A stretch of DNA of 64,000 nt from Pollenia angustigena (GCA_930367215.1 OV884059.1:33099882-33163881); one strand, 5' to 3'; positions 42,945 through 54,345 are shown, counted from the stretch's first letter. Translations and numbers: made by a program. Notes: generated by a model not told the origin, from the letters alone.

Positions 42945-44567
42945 TAAGAAAGATACATCTTAAAGAAAACATACAATAAAACATTCATAGTTTTTTAAAA
43001 ATGTGGTTTTTAAAACCACTAATGCGTTGAGTAAGTCACTGGACATTCTATTTCTACACTTCGTTTTTGTCTTTTTACAGTAATGTCAACAATTTAAATT
43101 TAAAAGCGCTTATCAAAGGAAAAATCTATTTCTACGGGCAAAATAAATAAAACAAATCACTTTGAGCAACTGAAGTTTTGTTTTAAATATTTTTTATAAA
43201 TAAAAAAAACAAAATTAAATTAAAATTAACGTTTTTTATGTAAAATTGCTTATTTTATGAAATTCCCGGATTTCCCGGGAAAAATAAAAAAAAATTCCCG
43301 GGAATTCCCGTCAGACCCGGGAAATCCCGGACCCCAAACACTAGATACTACCTTTCCACTCAGATATTTTTTCCAAATATTCTACTATATGATGTACACT
43401 TGTTGCAAAGACGCATAATGAAGAGAGTTTGGCTCCCAAATACTTTGCTAAAACTGTTTTTCGCTTAGGATGATTATATTTAAAAAATTTTGTCGTTTCT
43501 TTAACAAACGTTACAGCTTTTTGTATTAATGGCACTTTATTGCTTTTAGAAATTGAGTTGTTCGATTTATGGGAAGATCAAGGCGTTTGTTTCGCATTTG
43601 TCGCTTTTCCAGAAATTTTTAACAGCCCAACCCATCTGTTCCATCTCCTACACAAAATTTGTCAAAGCTTTAAGAACTATTGATGATAGTGCCTTCGCAT
43701 CAATTGACACATCAACGTCATCAATATCTTTTGAAGCCTCTTCAAATGCGTTTACAACAAAGCCAATAAATTTTTCCCTAACAACTTTTTGTTGTGTGTT
43801 GAAATATCTTAAAGATAAGGAAATATGGCTTTTCCCCGACAAATTCGGGCTTTCGTCAAAAATTATCAAATAGAATTTTGATTCATATAACACATAAATA
43901 TATACATAAATATTGAAAATCATAAGGCTTTTTAATAATACAACCGCACGCATTATCAAGCCAAACGTTTAGTCTTTGGATTCAGATGGCACCTGCTGGG
44001 ATTGAATGTAGAATAATAAGTAATTGAATACGGTAAACTAGATGTTTCATTGGAAATATCTAATAAATAGCTATTAGGATTAAGATTTGGATACTTATTG
44101 AAAATAGTTAGAGATTTAATAAAAAAATAAAAAAAATTATTGAAAATTTCGTTAGAGATTCCATAAAAAAAGACAAAAAAAACCTTGCAAGGATTTCCAA
44201 AAATTGTTTACATTAAAAAAAATATTATTATTGGGAATTCTTGTATTATCGAAATTAACAAAACATATATTTATAATTTACGGGTGGGAAATTTCCCTAT
44301 TTCCCCCCCCTGAATCCGCGCCTGGTGCGCGTCATTGCTTGTACAAAAACTTTTTTTTTATTTTGAAATTTAGTATATAAATTTCAGTAAACTTTTTGTT
44401 TGATTCAGTTAAATTATTTGTTTGAAAAAATCAGTGTTTTTTTTCAATAAACAAAATGCAAATAAATTGTTTGAATATGCAAATTTGTTTATGGGACCGA
44501 TTTCAGACAAAAAATTTTTTGATTCTACAAATTTTTTGTTTGAATTGGAAAAATAATTTTTTCTGTT

Positions 44568-45245
44568 TGGGCGACAAATTTTCTACAGAACTTTATATTA
44601 CGCGACAAATTTCCTATAAAAATTTGTTCTAGTCGACAAATTTTTACAGAACTCTGCATTGGGCGACAAAGTTTTTATAAAACTTTGTACTGGGCGACAA
44701 AATGTTTATACAATTTTTTATTGTTTTATTATATTATATTGGGCGACAAACTTTCTACAGAAATGAGTTTTGGGCGACGAATTTTTTATTCGTATTTAAA
44801 AACTTTATACTGGGCGACAAAATTTCCATAAAAATTTGTACTACGCGACACATTGTCTATAAAAGTTTGTTCTAGGCGACAACACTACTACAGAAGTTTC
44901 TATTGTGCGATAAAATTTCTACAAAAGTTTTTACATAACGACAAAATTTCTTTAGCCAACTATAACTATAAATTTTTGTCCTGAACTACAAAATTCTAGC
45001 ATATCTAGCATATCGTTGTGAGCGATAACATTTTCTATAGAAATTTGTATGAGGCGACAAAAATTTCTATAGAGATTTAAACAGGGCGACAAAATTTTTA
45101 TAAAAATTTGTATTGGGTGTCCAAAGTTCTTTAGAAATCTGTAATCTGCTTAAATTTTTATAGAAATTTGTACTGAACGAAAAAATTTCTATTAAAAGTT
45201 TGTACAAAGCCAAAAATTTTCAATAGAAACTCTTAATAAACGACA
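44568..45245. repeat. 'gcgacaaa' tandem array, right half
   Basis: Continuation of 37691-39402 after the inserted element. Units become more diverged toward 45245, and the ~217-base higher-order pattern is not obvious here. Confidence 0.85.
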
Positions 45246-46405
45246 AACATGATAACTTTATCTTAATATTTTCGAACAGCTTTTTAAAAAAATTTAATTT
45301 TCAAACCAAAATTTTTTTGTTTTTTTTTTGGCGTAATTCATACAACTTGGCCTGTTTTTTTGAATTTTTGTTTGGCATTTTGTTATGGTGTGAGCTGAAA
45401 TCGTTGTAGTTTTGCTTCAAAAGAGGCGTGTTGTTGCCGTGGCGGCAGCATATCTTACAGTGTCTCTCATTCAATGTTCAGAAATACAACAAACATACAC
45501 ACTCATTCAATACTTAATTGCCACAAATTCATTGTGTAAACCTTTTAAGAGAGCGATACAGGCAAGCAGGCGCTTTAATCACTTACGAACACAACAAACA
45601 CTGGATCTCTATTTGTTAAGAAGATTGATATTTTTCGTGTTTGAAAAACATTTTGACTTCTTTATTATTTTCGGTCGTTATACATTTGTGGATGCTCAAC
45701 ATAAATTAACAAAACAAAAAAAAAAATACAATAAAAACAAATTAGAAAATTGTTATTGTACTTCGAAGTTGTGCAGCTGAAAATGACTTTATTGTGTTTT
45801 TATGTTTTTGGCAACGGATATGTGGTTTAACTTTCCAATTATTAAAAAAAAAAAAGAAAAAAATTAGTCTACGTTTTCGGGGTTTGTGGCAACCAACCTG
45901 TAATTAAATTTTAATAAATAACCTGAATATAGTTTAATATTCATTAGTTAAGATAAAGATTCAATGAAATACTTTTGGAATAATTACTTAATTTTATAAA
46001 ATTGTTGTTGTTGTTACCAAACAACACCAATTTGTAACTATAAGTTGTTGTGGCATTAATTGCTGCTAAAGTGAAAAAAAAACTTTAATACAAATTTATG
46101 GCAACGTTGTATTAAAGTGGAGTGACTTTTTATAATTTATTATTACCAAAAAATAACTTATGAAAAGCAATAATTCTCAGATTCTATTTTTCAAGAAGCA
46201 GTTGTTAAGAAACATTAAATTAATTAATAAAAATTGTTTATTAATGATATTTTAATATTAAAAAAAACTAGATCGGTTTTGTGGCAACTTGCTATTATGT
46301 GTAACATTGGCAGTAGTTGTTATTATGAGGCACGTAGCCGTGTATGGCGTCCAATACCGCATTTACTAGAAGTATTTACTATTTAAAGTAAACCTTCTAC
46401 TAAAG
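45246..46405. other. No assigned gene; GC-richer patch 45395-45640
   Basis: The patch has mixed composition unlike its surroundings and a 122-codon frame at 45412-45780, but the protein is not recognisable and ends in low complexity. It might be a transcribed leader; nothing decides. The rest is AT-rich. Confidence 0.3.
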
Positions 46406-46410
46406 TTTGG

Positions 46411-46725
46411 TTGGTTAACATTTCGGGACTTGTATACGTACTTACTAGTCACTGGACGTTTAATAAGCACGCTCTAAGACTAGGTCTCCCTTTTAATGAA
46501 TGCTTCCGCAGCTGCAGAGAACCTGGAACTGAGGAGACAACATTTAATTTCAAATGTGATTACCCAGTGTATGATTCTATACGACATGGATTATTTGGGA
46601 ATAACCTTTTACAAGGACTCTCTGAGATATCACGGGCGAAACTCGGCAATGTAGTAAAATATCTCAACGCAAAGCGATGGCCTACTATTGACGAGTTGTA
46701 TGGTGTCAAAAGGGAGTCAGCGTGC
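46411..46725 (+). pseudogene. LOA/R1-like LINE, C-terminal cysteine region
   Basis: Plus strand: LTSHWTFNKHALRLGLPF, then ECFRSCREPGTEETTF, CDYPVYDSIRHGLFGNNLL and RAKLGNVVKYLNAKRWP. The H-x-C-x2-C-GTEET-C arrangement is the C-terminal zinc-finger-like motif found after RNase H in LOA and R1 group elements. Only this piece is present; the RT part is not upstream. The fragment at 49.3-50.2 kb carries the preceding part of such a protein, so these may be fragments of one or two copies. Confidence 0.75.
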
Positions 46726-46984
46726 TACCACATTTACCAACCAACCCTTCTACTAAAAAGCACGCATTCTTTTAAGTCTCCAAAGATTTCTTTGACTTCA
46801 GATTTGCAAATACACTGGAACCCATCTGGAACCCATTTAACCTTTTTGTTTCGCTATTAATAGGTTGGTGAACAAAATAATAACGCATATTTATTTTTTA
46901 CTTTCTGCCAACACTCAGGGGATGCAAATCATTGTGTTGGTATTAGAAAAATAGATTATGAGGAGAAGGTAAGAGGGAGTGGTG

Positions 46985-47790
46985 TTTAAAGGCATTCAAT
47001 TTTAATTTTTCGAAATTTTAGTCGACTGGGAAGACTTCTGCCGGAAGTCTATGCCACATACGGCTTGTTCCACCGAGAAAATAATTTTCTTTGAAATCCG
47101 TTGTGCAAAAACATTGGACAGTCGACAACGAACGGATGTGATGTGCTGGAAAGGCGGGTCATACGGGTATGCACCCACGTCTCAGGGATGAGTTCGCCCA
47201 TGCCATATGAACACTTACCGTTTAAATATCGATAGAACTGTGGCTCACAGATGCTCAAATGAATCAATAGAGCCGGATTACCTTCTTTGCATCCAATCCA
47301 GAAGCTTCAAAATGGACTTTTAAGTACCTGCCTAGATATGGAAGTTGTATTCCATTTTTGGCCGGATATAGGCGTTATAACTAGTGAGGAGATCAGACGG
47401 GGTGAAGTAACTCTTGCACCGTTTTAAGAAACCAAGACACTTGAATGTTTCTTTCGACACTTGAAAAACATGTTGGTTCCAACGAACATCATATTGGATT
47501 TTCATGCCTAGAACATCAAAGTGTCTAATTTTTCAATAGCTATACTACCCAAGAATAAAGATAACGCTGACTCCACAAGAAGTCTGTGGGTCAACATACA
47601 ACAATGGGTCTTAAGAGCATTAAAATCGACCCTTATCGAAAGACCGTACTCGGAGATTGTCGTAAGGTCATGATTGAGTGTGTCGTTCCTATTCTGCCTC
47701 ATAGCTTCAACTTCAGTAAGGTTTGGTCTATGATTAAAGAAAAATGAATTACAAATGCTGCTGTTATCTGCGAAAGAATAGAAAGGATTA
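46985..47790 (-). pseudogene. CR1-like RT fragment
   Basis: Minus strand: TTISEYGLSIRVDFNALKT near 47640, IAIEKLDTLMFLGMKIQYDV near 47515, FQVSKETFKCLGFLKRC near 47445, YIRPKMEYNFHIW near 47350, and a final STSHPFVVDCPMFLHNGF near 47130 followed by WNKPYV. This is RT thumb to C-terminus. The palm with the catalytic box is only hinted at near 47750. Several frameshifts. A T-run near 47790 and an unrelated plus-strand RT begin at about 47812. Confidence 0.75.
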
Positions 47791-47811
47791 AAAAGTAAAA
47801 AAAAAAAAATA

Positions 47812-48790
47812 AGAAAAAGCTGCCCTCTACATGGTTTTTATAGACTTCGAAAAGTCCTTCGACGAACTGACCACAGTGCAATTTGGAGAGCTCTATAAAA
47901 AGAGCGTTAAGGCCTGTTCGGAGATTTTAGATGTCACATTGTTCATGATAACGAACTTAGTCCACACTTTAACCTTATAAATTGTGATGCAGTCTAACCC
48001 TCTTCTCTTCAATACTGTGTTGGATGTTTATAAACAAAATGTTACTCGAGTGAACTTAGGAATAAGATTGGGACTTAATCAACAACTAGAGATCCAAAAA
48101 ACGGTGAATTTTCTGCCTTTTATCGCACAGTCATAGCCATACGGCAGCCAAACTCAAACCCTTCGATGGTGCAAAAATTGGCTGCGTTGTAAAACTCTTA
48201 ATATCAACATAATCCCGATACAGCCCATTAAGCAAGAATATGGAAAATCCAGTTGCTATCTTGGCGGTGCTTTAACGCACACGGGCGGATGCAGAGAAGA
48301 TTTGGCCTATCTCTTTAAATGCTAACTAATCTTTCGATATGCTACGCCCTTCATGAAAATCTTTAGCTATCTCCAACCACAGATAGATCATGATCTTTAA
48401 TTCTTACGTCAATTCGGTGCCTTTATATGTCTGTGAATGTTTGTTACACGTCAGCCACAATATTAACGCGATCCAAATATTGGTAAGCCGATGCCTACAA
48501 AGGATCATTAAGATATTTTGGTCAAACACCAATCCATACCGAAATCCTTAGCCGAAAATTACGTTGAATTGGTCAAAATTGGCAAAGGCCTCATGGTGAC
48601 ATTAAAAGAGCTGCTATCGATTGGAACCCTCAGCGAAAAACTCGAAAATTTGGCCGACCATCACACTTGCCATCGCCAAGGCAAGAACGAAGTCGACCGA
48701 AGCGGTCTAAACTGGCGACATATAAAACATCTCTTATCAAACTGAACCGAATGGAGAGGGTTTGTTATGGCCCTTTGCTCCTTATAGGAA
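47812..48790 (+). pseudogene. RTE-like RT relic
   Basis: Plus strand, in shifting frames: LYMVFIDFEKSFDEL at about 47820 (palm start), CKTLNINI near 48190, SSCYLGGALTHTGGCREDLA near 48250, an IIKIFW segment near 48505, then a basic C-terminal part ending CYGPLLLIGTK near 48785. It is transcribed away from the CR1-like fragment at 46985-47790. The order is that of RTE-like elements with the YLGG..TGG box. Strongly decayed. Confidence 0.6.
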
Positions 48791-49299
48791 CCAAATAACG
48801 TACTATGTATTCAAGCCCTTCTGCATCAGAAGCCACACGATGCTGATTTAAACTGTTTAGCTTTTTGTTTAGCAATATGCAACAATTAAGGTACATTTTA
48901 GCTCAAGACTTAATGAATAACTCAACTGAGTTGAGTTGTGAACCGAAATAGGGGCTAAGCTTTAAAGTATACAGACTTTTAAACGTATACAAATTCCACA
49001 ATTCAAAGGTGAAATATATTCATATTCAGACCTTTATAGTCGCCGAAGGTTTCTTATTCCAGCGTACGGCGATAATTGTGTTTGTTATTGTCTTGTCTAC
49101 TATTTTAAAATATGTTTAGCATATCCAAAGGGAAAGCCGGTCATTTTGTGGAATCTCTTTAAGATAAAGTACTTGAATAATACCAAGTTGGTTTGCAACA
49201 GATTCCGGTCGCTACAGTGTGGAATTGAATATAATTATTCCCACGAACTTAATTGGCAAAGATCGCCAGGAACAAGGTAGAAGGAAAATTGTTATTATT
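48791..49299. other. No gene seen
   Basis: A perfect aactcaactgagttgagtt palindrome at 48912-48930. Otherwise unassigned. Confidence 0.35.
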
Positions 49300-50200
49300 A
49301 TAGGATTATGAAAAAGTGGTAGAGCAGGAGAAAATGCAACGTGAAAAAAAATGTTACTGCATAATGTCCAAACGTTTCAAACCGGTTAGAAAAGTCAGAT
49401 AAACGCGATTGATACTGGATGTAACAAAAGGCTCTCGCTGTTGATTAAATATTATTCAGCTATGGATCCTTGGTATGGTGATCCAACAGGTGTCTGCAAT
49501 CAAAAAGTGCAATAAGCTGCAAAGGATGGTTTGTCAAGCTCTAATGGTGGTGATGCGCACGTGTCCTACGGCAGCACTTGAAGTCATAGTGGGTATTCTA
49601 CCATTACATATCCATATAAGGAGGACCGCATTATTGAGTCTCCTTAGGATCCAGCTTACATCTGGACTTACAGATTGTGTTCACGAACATGCTGGTTTGA
49701 TTAAATTAGCTCCTGGTCTATCAATTTGCTCAAGAGCGGGCATTTTAATCACCAAACTTGGCTTTAATAAGGGAGCCTGGGACAATGGAAACCAAGGCCT
49801 GCACTAGTAATGGGGTATTTGGATTTATACGTGTATCTGAATAGCATAGCGTATTCCCGGTCGATATTCACTCTATTGATTTGTGTTGCATTAACATTAT
49901 CGACAAGGGAATGGTTGGCAACAGCATTGACAAATAAATTTCTTCCCGTAAACGGAACGCCGTAGAAGGCTAAAGAAGCTAGGTGCGAGGAAAGGAGTGA
50001 CACTCTGTTGTGTGCCGTGATACTCAGGGGTCCTGGGAAATGATAGGGCTGATGAACTAGCCTGGGCTGCTGCGAACGCTTAAATGTTGGGCCCCGAGCC
50101 CTTTTGTAGGCTATGTTGGGTCACTGCCCAGTTCCTTTTCAAAGTCTTGGCTTTCAGGGAACATAGGAGATACTGCGAAGAAATCTTCTTGCTCACTTAA
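49300..50200 (+). pseudogene. LOA-like LINE, RT thumb plus RNase H
   Basis: Plus strand: YGSLVWW near 49465, KCNKLQRMVCQALMVVMRTC then PTAALEVIVGILPLHIHI near 49510-49620 (RT C-terminal), and after a scrambled part VTLCCVP-YSG-LGNDRADEL near 50000 (end of RNase H, with the His/Asp region) followed by AWAAANA and GPEPF near 50095. An open frame on the minus strand here is a shadow. Same group as 8215-10430 and 46411-46725. Confidence 0.7.
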
Positions 50201-50595
50201 AAAAATCCTATAATAAATTGTTAACAAAAGTGTTAATCAGTTTATTCAGCATATGGCGAATAATTATTTTTACAACATTTTGGTTTCTATTCTATCGAAA
50301 ATGAAAAACTTTCGCATGACCCTGATCTTATTCCATAAGTTTAACATTTAATGGATTACAATGCTAATCTTTTAAGGCAAAAATTTAGTTTTTTGATTGT
50401 AGTGGAATCAGATGGTTAAGGATCGATAAAAAAAAAGAAAAACCTTATATCTCCTATTTTTAAAATATTTCTATACTAAGACAATCATTGTCTAGTTTTT
50501 AATAGAAATTAAAATTTTCAAAGCAGCATTTTCAACATGCAAAATTGGCGGTCGACGTTTTCTTTTTATGTGAAAACTGATTTATTTTTTTTTTG
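50201..50595. other. No gene seen
   Basis: AT-rich; no supported feature. Confidence 0.4.
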
Positions 50596-50597
50596 TG

Positions 50598-51037
50598 TTC
50601 AGATATAATTTTTTTATTGAGTCAATATTTGATTAATTGACATAATTATCTTTCTGTTCACATATACACAATTTAGCTAACTCAATTTATATTACTACCA
50701 CATACAACATTCAACGTAAACAAAAATGTACATGTATAAGAAAAAGTAAACAACTTTTGACATCTTTAAGGAATAAACATCTGGCTTTGGCGCAGACCAA
50801 ATGGATCGGCCTTTTTTTTTTGTTGTAATTTCAATTGGCAAATGGCAAAACACTGTTTAGTTAGTTGTGTTTTGCTTAATAAACACACTTGTTACAGTGT
50901 CGCATTTTAATTTTACTCAATATTTATAACAATTTCGTATTAATTGAGCAATAACTAAATTGCAATGTTGTATGGATAATTGAGCTCAATAATGGCATTT
51001 ATTGCGTAAAACTCAATTAAGGTGCATATCTGAACAC
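50598..51037. mobile_element. 440-bp TIR element
   Basis: The ends gtgttcagatataa and gcatatctgaacac face each other and are followed inward by matching 'attgagt...aat' arms ('tttattgagtcaat' and 'attgcgtaaaactcaatt'). Non-coding. The target duplication is unclear. Confidence 0.6.
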
Positions 51038-51344
51038 GGTATAACAATGCGCAACAACTCCAATTTTTAATTTTGATGTTTTTTTTACTGAATAATATTG
51101 TATTTACTAAAATCCTTATAGTCATTGTTTTAATGAATTTATTTACTTTGAAGCGGATCAAAACGCAACTATTTCACATACAAACATACATAATTCATCT
51201 TTTTTTTTTTTTTGTTCATTTATCCAAACATTGTAAAAGTGGGATTGTTCCGTTTTGTTATGGAGTTCCTTAATTCTAATTCTGATTAAAGAGTAATGCA
51301 AAAATTCCTTATATTTTTCGGCTCCTTGGCCCAACAATTTTTCA
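51038..51344. other. No gene seen
   Basis: AT-rich; overlapping open frames on both strands are composition-driven. Confidence 0.4.
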
Positions 51345-51560
51345 TACAAAAGTGGGAGTAATTTCATTATGAAATAGCTCCCAGCCCTCTCGGTTTTATT
51401 TAATTTTTTTGGAAGTTATTTCATTTTTTGCCTGGGAGTTATTTCATAATGAAATAAAATCAAAATGAAATAAGTCCCCGAAAAAATAAAAGTGGGAGTT
51501 ATTTCATTTTATTTTGGTTTTCGGTGTTATTTCATTTGCCGTGGGAGTTATTTCATTTTC
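51345..51560. repeat. Minisatellite 'gggagttatttcatt', left cluster
   Basis: About seven diverged copies of gggagttatttcatt, spaced 16-60 bases apart and mostly on the plus strand. A similar cluster in the same orientation occurs at 52995-53160. Confidence 0.65.
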
Positions 51561-52990
51561 AATTATTTGCAATTTCTTAAAATTGTTTAACATTTTAAAC
51601 GGTTTTTATAAAGGGATATTTTAAACAGTTGCTACTCATACATTTGGAATATTTTGAAAAGGTAACGGATATATGTTAAAAACGTGAAAAGAGGGAGAGT
51701 GAAGAAGAAGATCCTTGCAACCGGCTGAAGAATGGCTATACAAAGAAGCGAAGCCGGTGTTTGTTATACCATAGAGGAGATAATCCTTGTACAAACGATT
51801 ATGCTATATGTTGGGAGCCAAAGATGTCAGTTTGATGTGCCCTACAAGCCATCAGATTGGCATCAAGTGCCTATGTTCCGCCTCCTCGTGGCGGCTCCCG
51901 GTAACAATTGGATATTTCCAGTTAGCTAAGGAACAGGGTTAAATATTATTATGAAACTATACTATTCTTCTCAGAAAGGATAATAAAATACCTAGAGGAT
52001 TCTATTCTACTTCTTCGTAAAATAGCGAATAATAAGATCAAAAGTCCAAGGACTGGGTTCAAATATTAAGAGGGATCCCCTTTTGGTGAAAACATGGTGC
52101 ATGGCCTTCAATCAGGAAATTGGTAACGCCTGGGTTCCGCAAGGAACCAATAGGTGGCCTAACAGAATATCAATATACACAGTAACGTGCTTGGGGATGA
52201 ATCCACCCTTGCATAACTGCTAATTGGTAGCCCCAGTAGGCTAGCTGGTAGCGAGCTAGTCTATCAGCGCCGAGGTTGCGGCTTCGATTCCCGCCAGAGA
52301 CTCTGGTTTCTTTCCAGCAGACAAGCATAGAGCTTCGCGGGATTAGCTTAGGAAATTAATAAAAAAAAAATGAATTTGTAAATAATTCAATGAATCTATG
52401 CACTGGTGACAGTACGCTTATCATAGAGAAGCCGTTTGGAGGTATCAGAAGAAAAGTATTTCTTTCCTGCAGTAGAATCGTTGCCATGGGATCTTCGGGA
52501 CAAAGAAACGGTAGTGGCTCGAGGGGCATGGCTGGACTAGGTCTGTCATGTTGATATCTTCTTTCGGACATTGAAAAACTATATGAGCACTGTGGCTGAT
52601 GCATGCCGCAAGGATGCCAAGAACATCTGAAATGACAGGGCTCTTGAAGTTTGCGGATTTCCTGAGTCTGGGGTGTGCACCAAAGCACCCTCAATTTGTT
52701 ATTTTGGATCGTATTAACTTTCTTTTTTGCAACTGCTTGGATCACTCTTCGCAGTGGAGATCTAGATAGTTCCAACTCCTAAGCCATATGTATGCGTAGT
52801 GAAAATCAAATACTCTTTTTTTACCATGCAAGTTCCTAAAAACTTGCAATAGCTGCGTGCTTAAACTGCAGGCATCTGTCTGGATACAATAAAATGCCCC
52901 ATATGTTGCCATAATGTCGAGGACTCAATGTTACTTTTTTGGTAACCTGATATGTAAATATTCAAGTAAAAAGAATATATATTATAAATT
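51561..52990. other. Unassigned insert between minisatellite halves
   Basis: This 1.4-kb segment separates two clusters of the same minisatellite. It holds a GC-richer part at 51700-51930 (plus-strand frame with NDYAICWEPKMSV-like reading), the SINE B copy at 52228 and a minus-strand open frame at 52356-52775 (LRRVIQAVAKKK,..VLWCTPQTQEIRKLQ). I recognise neither protein. A decayed retrotransposon is likely but not shown. Confidence 0.35.
52228..52370 (+). mobile_element. tRNA-derived SINE B, copy 2
   Basis: Plus strand: head 'agccccagtaggctagctgg' (A-box region 'tagctggtagcgag'), B-box gcttcgattcccgcc about 40 bases on, body 'agactctggtttctttcc' and 'gcgggattagctta', and a 10-A tail at 52361-52370. 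No clear target duplication. Matches the copy at 31735-31904. Confidence 0.8.
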
Positions 52991-52994
52991 TCTT

Positions 52995-53160
52995 AAACTT
53001 CGAGTTTGTTTCATTTTAGACTTGGAAATTATTTAATTTTTTTGGGATTTATTTCTTTTTTCCGGTTTGGGACTTATTTCATTTATTTTTGGGATTTACT
53101 TCACTGGGAGTTATTGCACTGGAACCTATTGCACCTGGGGCTTATTTCACATAGCCTATT
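52995..53160. repeat. Minisatellite, right cluster
   Basis: About seven diverged copies of 'gggatttatttcatt', more degenerate toward the right ('ggaacctattgcacc', 'gggcttatttcacat'). Confidence 0.6.
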
Positions 53161-53458
53161 TTCCATTTCTATTCTTGACTCTATCACGTACAACCCGAAT
53201 TTTGTATCTCCTTTCCTAGCGTTTTTTATCTTCAGCATCAAGATCATAATCTTTTAAAAGTTAAAATCAATCTTTAAAAGAGTTTTTAAAAAGAAACTGT
53301 TCGCTGACCAAAGTCTGGCAATACCCTGCATTCCCCATATTTTGCAAAAAAAATATTCGCTTTATTTATTTATGTGCAAAAATAAGTATTTGGTCAGCTT
53401 CAAGTGGATCGATCTCCTCGGCTGTCAAACACCAAGATCTTTTAAGTTGAAATATATA
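53161..53458. other. No gene seen
   Basis: No supported feature. Confidence 0.4.
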
Positions 53459-54345
53459 ATGGGTGATTTTTTAAGAGCTATTTATGAAATCTTTATTTGA
53501 ATCGATAATACGGTCCATATAATTTAATGTTTGAAGATTATTTCATGCAAATGTTGACCGTGACTGCGCCTCAAATGGTCCATCCGCTTAGTCCAATTTT
53601 GGCATACTCTTTCCAACATTTCGGCGGGTATTTCATGAATAAATGCTTCAATGTTGTCTTCCAATGCGTCAATTGAAGCGGGCATGTGTGTATAGACATG
53701 AGCTTTAACATAGCCCCACAAAAAATAGTCTAAAAGCGTTAAATCTCAAGATCTAGGCGGCCAATTGACTGGTCCCGAACGTGAAATAAAATGTTCACCG
53801 AACTCGCCTCTCAATAAGTCCATTGTTAAGCGCGCTGTGTGGCATGTGGCATGTGGCACCGTCTTGTTGAAACCACATGTCATGCAAGTCAAGCTTTTGC
53901 ATTTTGGGCAAAAAAAAGTTGATATCTTCTCACGGTAGCGCTCGCCATTCACAGTTACGTTACGATTCGCATCATCTTTGAAGAAGTTCGGTCCAATGAT
54001 GCCACCAGCCCATAAACCGCATCAAACTTTGACTTTTTCTGGATGCATTGGTAGCTCTTGCAATGCTTCTGGCTGATCTTCACTAAAAAATCGACAATTC
54101 TGCCTTTTAACGTACCCATTGAGCTAAAAATGAGCTGACCATAAAATGCAAAAAGCGCGCGATGAACAGAGATCGCATTTTGATAATAAAATTCAATAAT
54201 TTGCAAGCGTTGTTCGTTGGTAAGACGATTTATCGTTAAATTATAGACCAAACTGAAGATGTTTGACAGTGAAACAAAACACGAAACGTGCGTCAGCTGT
54301 TTAAACCAGTGTTGCCAAAAAGATAAAATCTAAAAAATCACCCGA
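53459..54345 (-). mobile_element. Tc1/mariner-type element, deleted copy 1
   Basis: The ends ATGGGTGATTTTTTAAGAGC and aaaaaatcacccga are flanked by TA (53457-53458 and 54346-54347). The 887-base copy carries a shortened transposase on the minus strand. Closely related to 62706-63600. Confidence 0.9.
53524..54251 (-). pseudogene. Tc1/mariner DDxD transposase, deleted
   Basis: Minus strand: NRLTNEQRLQIIEFYYQNA at the N-terminus, a jump that removes the rest of the DNA-binding domain, and then in changing frames LNGYVKRQNCRFF-like sequence, the second catalytic block (WFQQDGATCH in part), ISRSGPVNWPPRS and the third block (CDLTPLDYFLW) disrupted near 53750. It ends in WTKRMDHLRRSHGQHLHEII. Several frameshifts. 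A duplicated 'tgtggcatg' near 53845 adds bases in the catalytic region. Inactive. Confidence 0.85.

Larger units (their letters stand above)
41887..43343. mobile_element. 1.46-kb non-autonomous hAT-like element
   Basis: The ends TAGTGTTTGGGAATTCCCGG and complement (...ggaccccaaacacta) are flanked by the exact 8-base duplication gatactac (41879-41886 and 43344-43351). 'cccggga' palindromes cluster near both ends. It splits the hAT transposase. No transposase of its own was found. A MITE at 42829-42944 and an arm-related segment at 42116-42230 lie inside. Confidence 0.9.
41400..43970 (-). pseudogene. hAT transposase (ZMYM-like), interrupted
   Basis: On the minus strand, the upstream part at 43970-43344 reads YLIIFDESPNLSGKSHISLS near 43865 (a catalytic Asp in IFDES), LRYFNTQQKVVREKFIGFV near 43805, a VGDGTDG segment near 43650, then LGAKLSSLCVFATSVHHIVE near 43440. 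After the insertion at 41887-43343 come QPLSIILQNQDIDLQKDQAL near 41790, and RFERNNHVQNVEDYYRVV near 41610 with IEFVLEHLITTF near 41530. This order, ending before the usual dimerisation segment, is that of ZMYM-type hAT transposases. Stops and shifts lie near 43620, 43560 and 41735. Inactive. Confidence 0.8.
40049..44324 (-). mobile_element. 4.3-kb hAT element (ZMYM-type), dead
   Basis: The ends CAGGCGCGGATCCAG and CTGAATCCGCGCCTG are flanked by the exact 8-base duplication gtgcgcgt (40041-40048 and 44325-44332), the hAT signature. Runs of G and C lie just inside the ends. The transposase relic is on the minus strand. Inside are a SINE-like copy (40128), a foldback MITE (40965) and a second hAT-like element (41887-43343). 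The empty site is preserved at about 57515-57530 in the other copy of the host TIR element. Confidence 0.92.
39403..44567. mobile_element. ~0.9-kb TIR element, copy 1, split by a 4.3-kb hAT
   Basis: The parts 39403-40048 and 44325-44567 together match, in reverse orientation, the intact copy at 57273-58169. The left end is CACAGAAAAAATTATTGCCG; the right end is aataattttttctgtt. A TG flanks both sides (39401-39402 and 44568-44569), and joining the flanks restores the array unit 'actgggcgacaaa'. The interior has no long open frame but is conserved between copies, including a TATAAATA box at 39936. Confidence 0.85.

Noticed and set aside
45412..45780. 122-codon plus-strand open frame
   Set aside because: Ends in an A-rich coding tract and matches nothing recognisable; kept only as an unassigned GC-richer patch.
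52228..52310. Possible tRNA gene
   Set aside because: Boxes are present but the sequence is followed by a SINE body and A tail, and a second copy exists; no clean cloverleaf.
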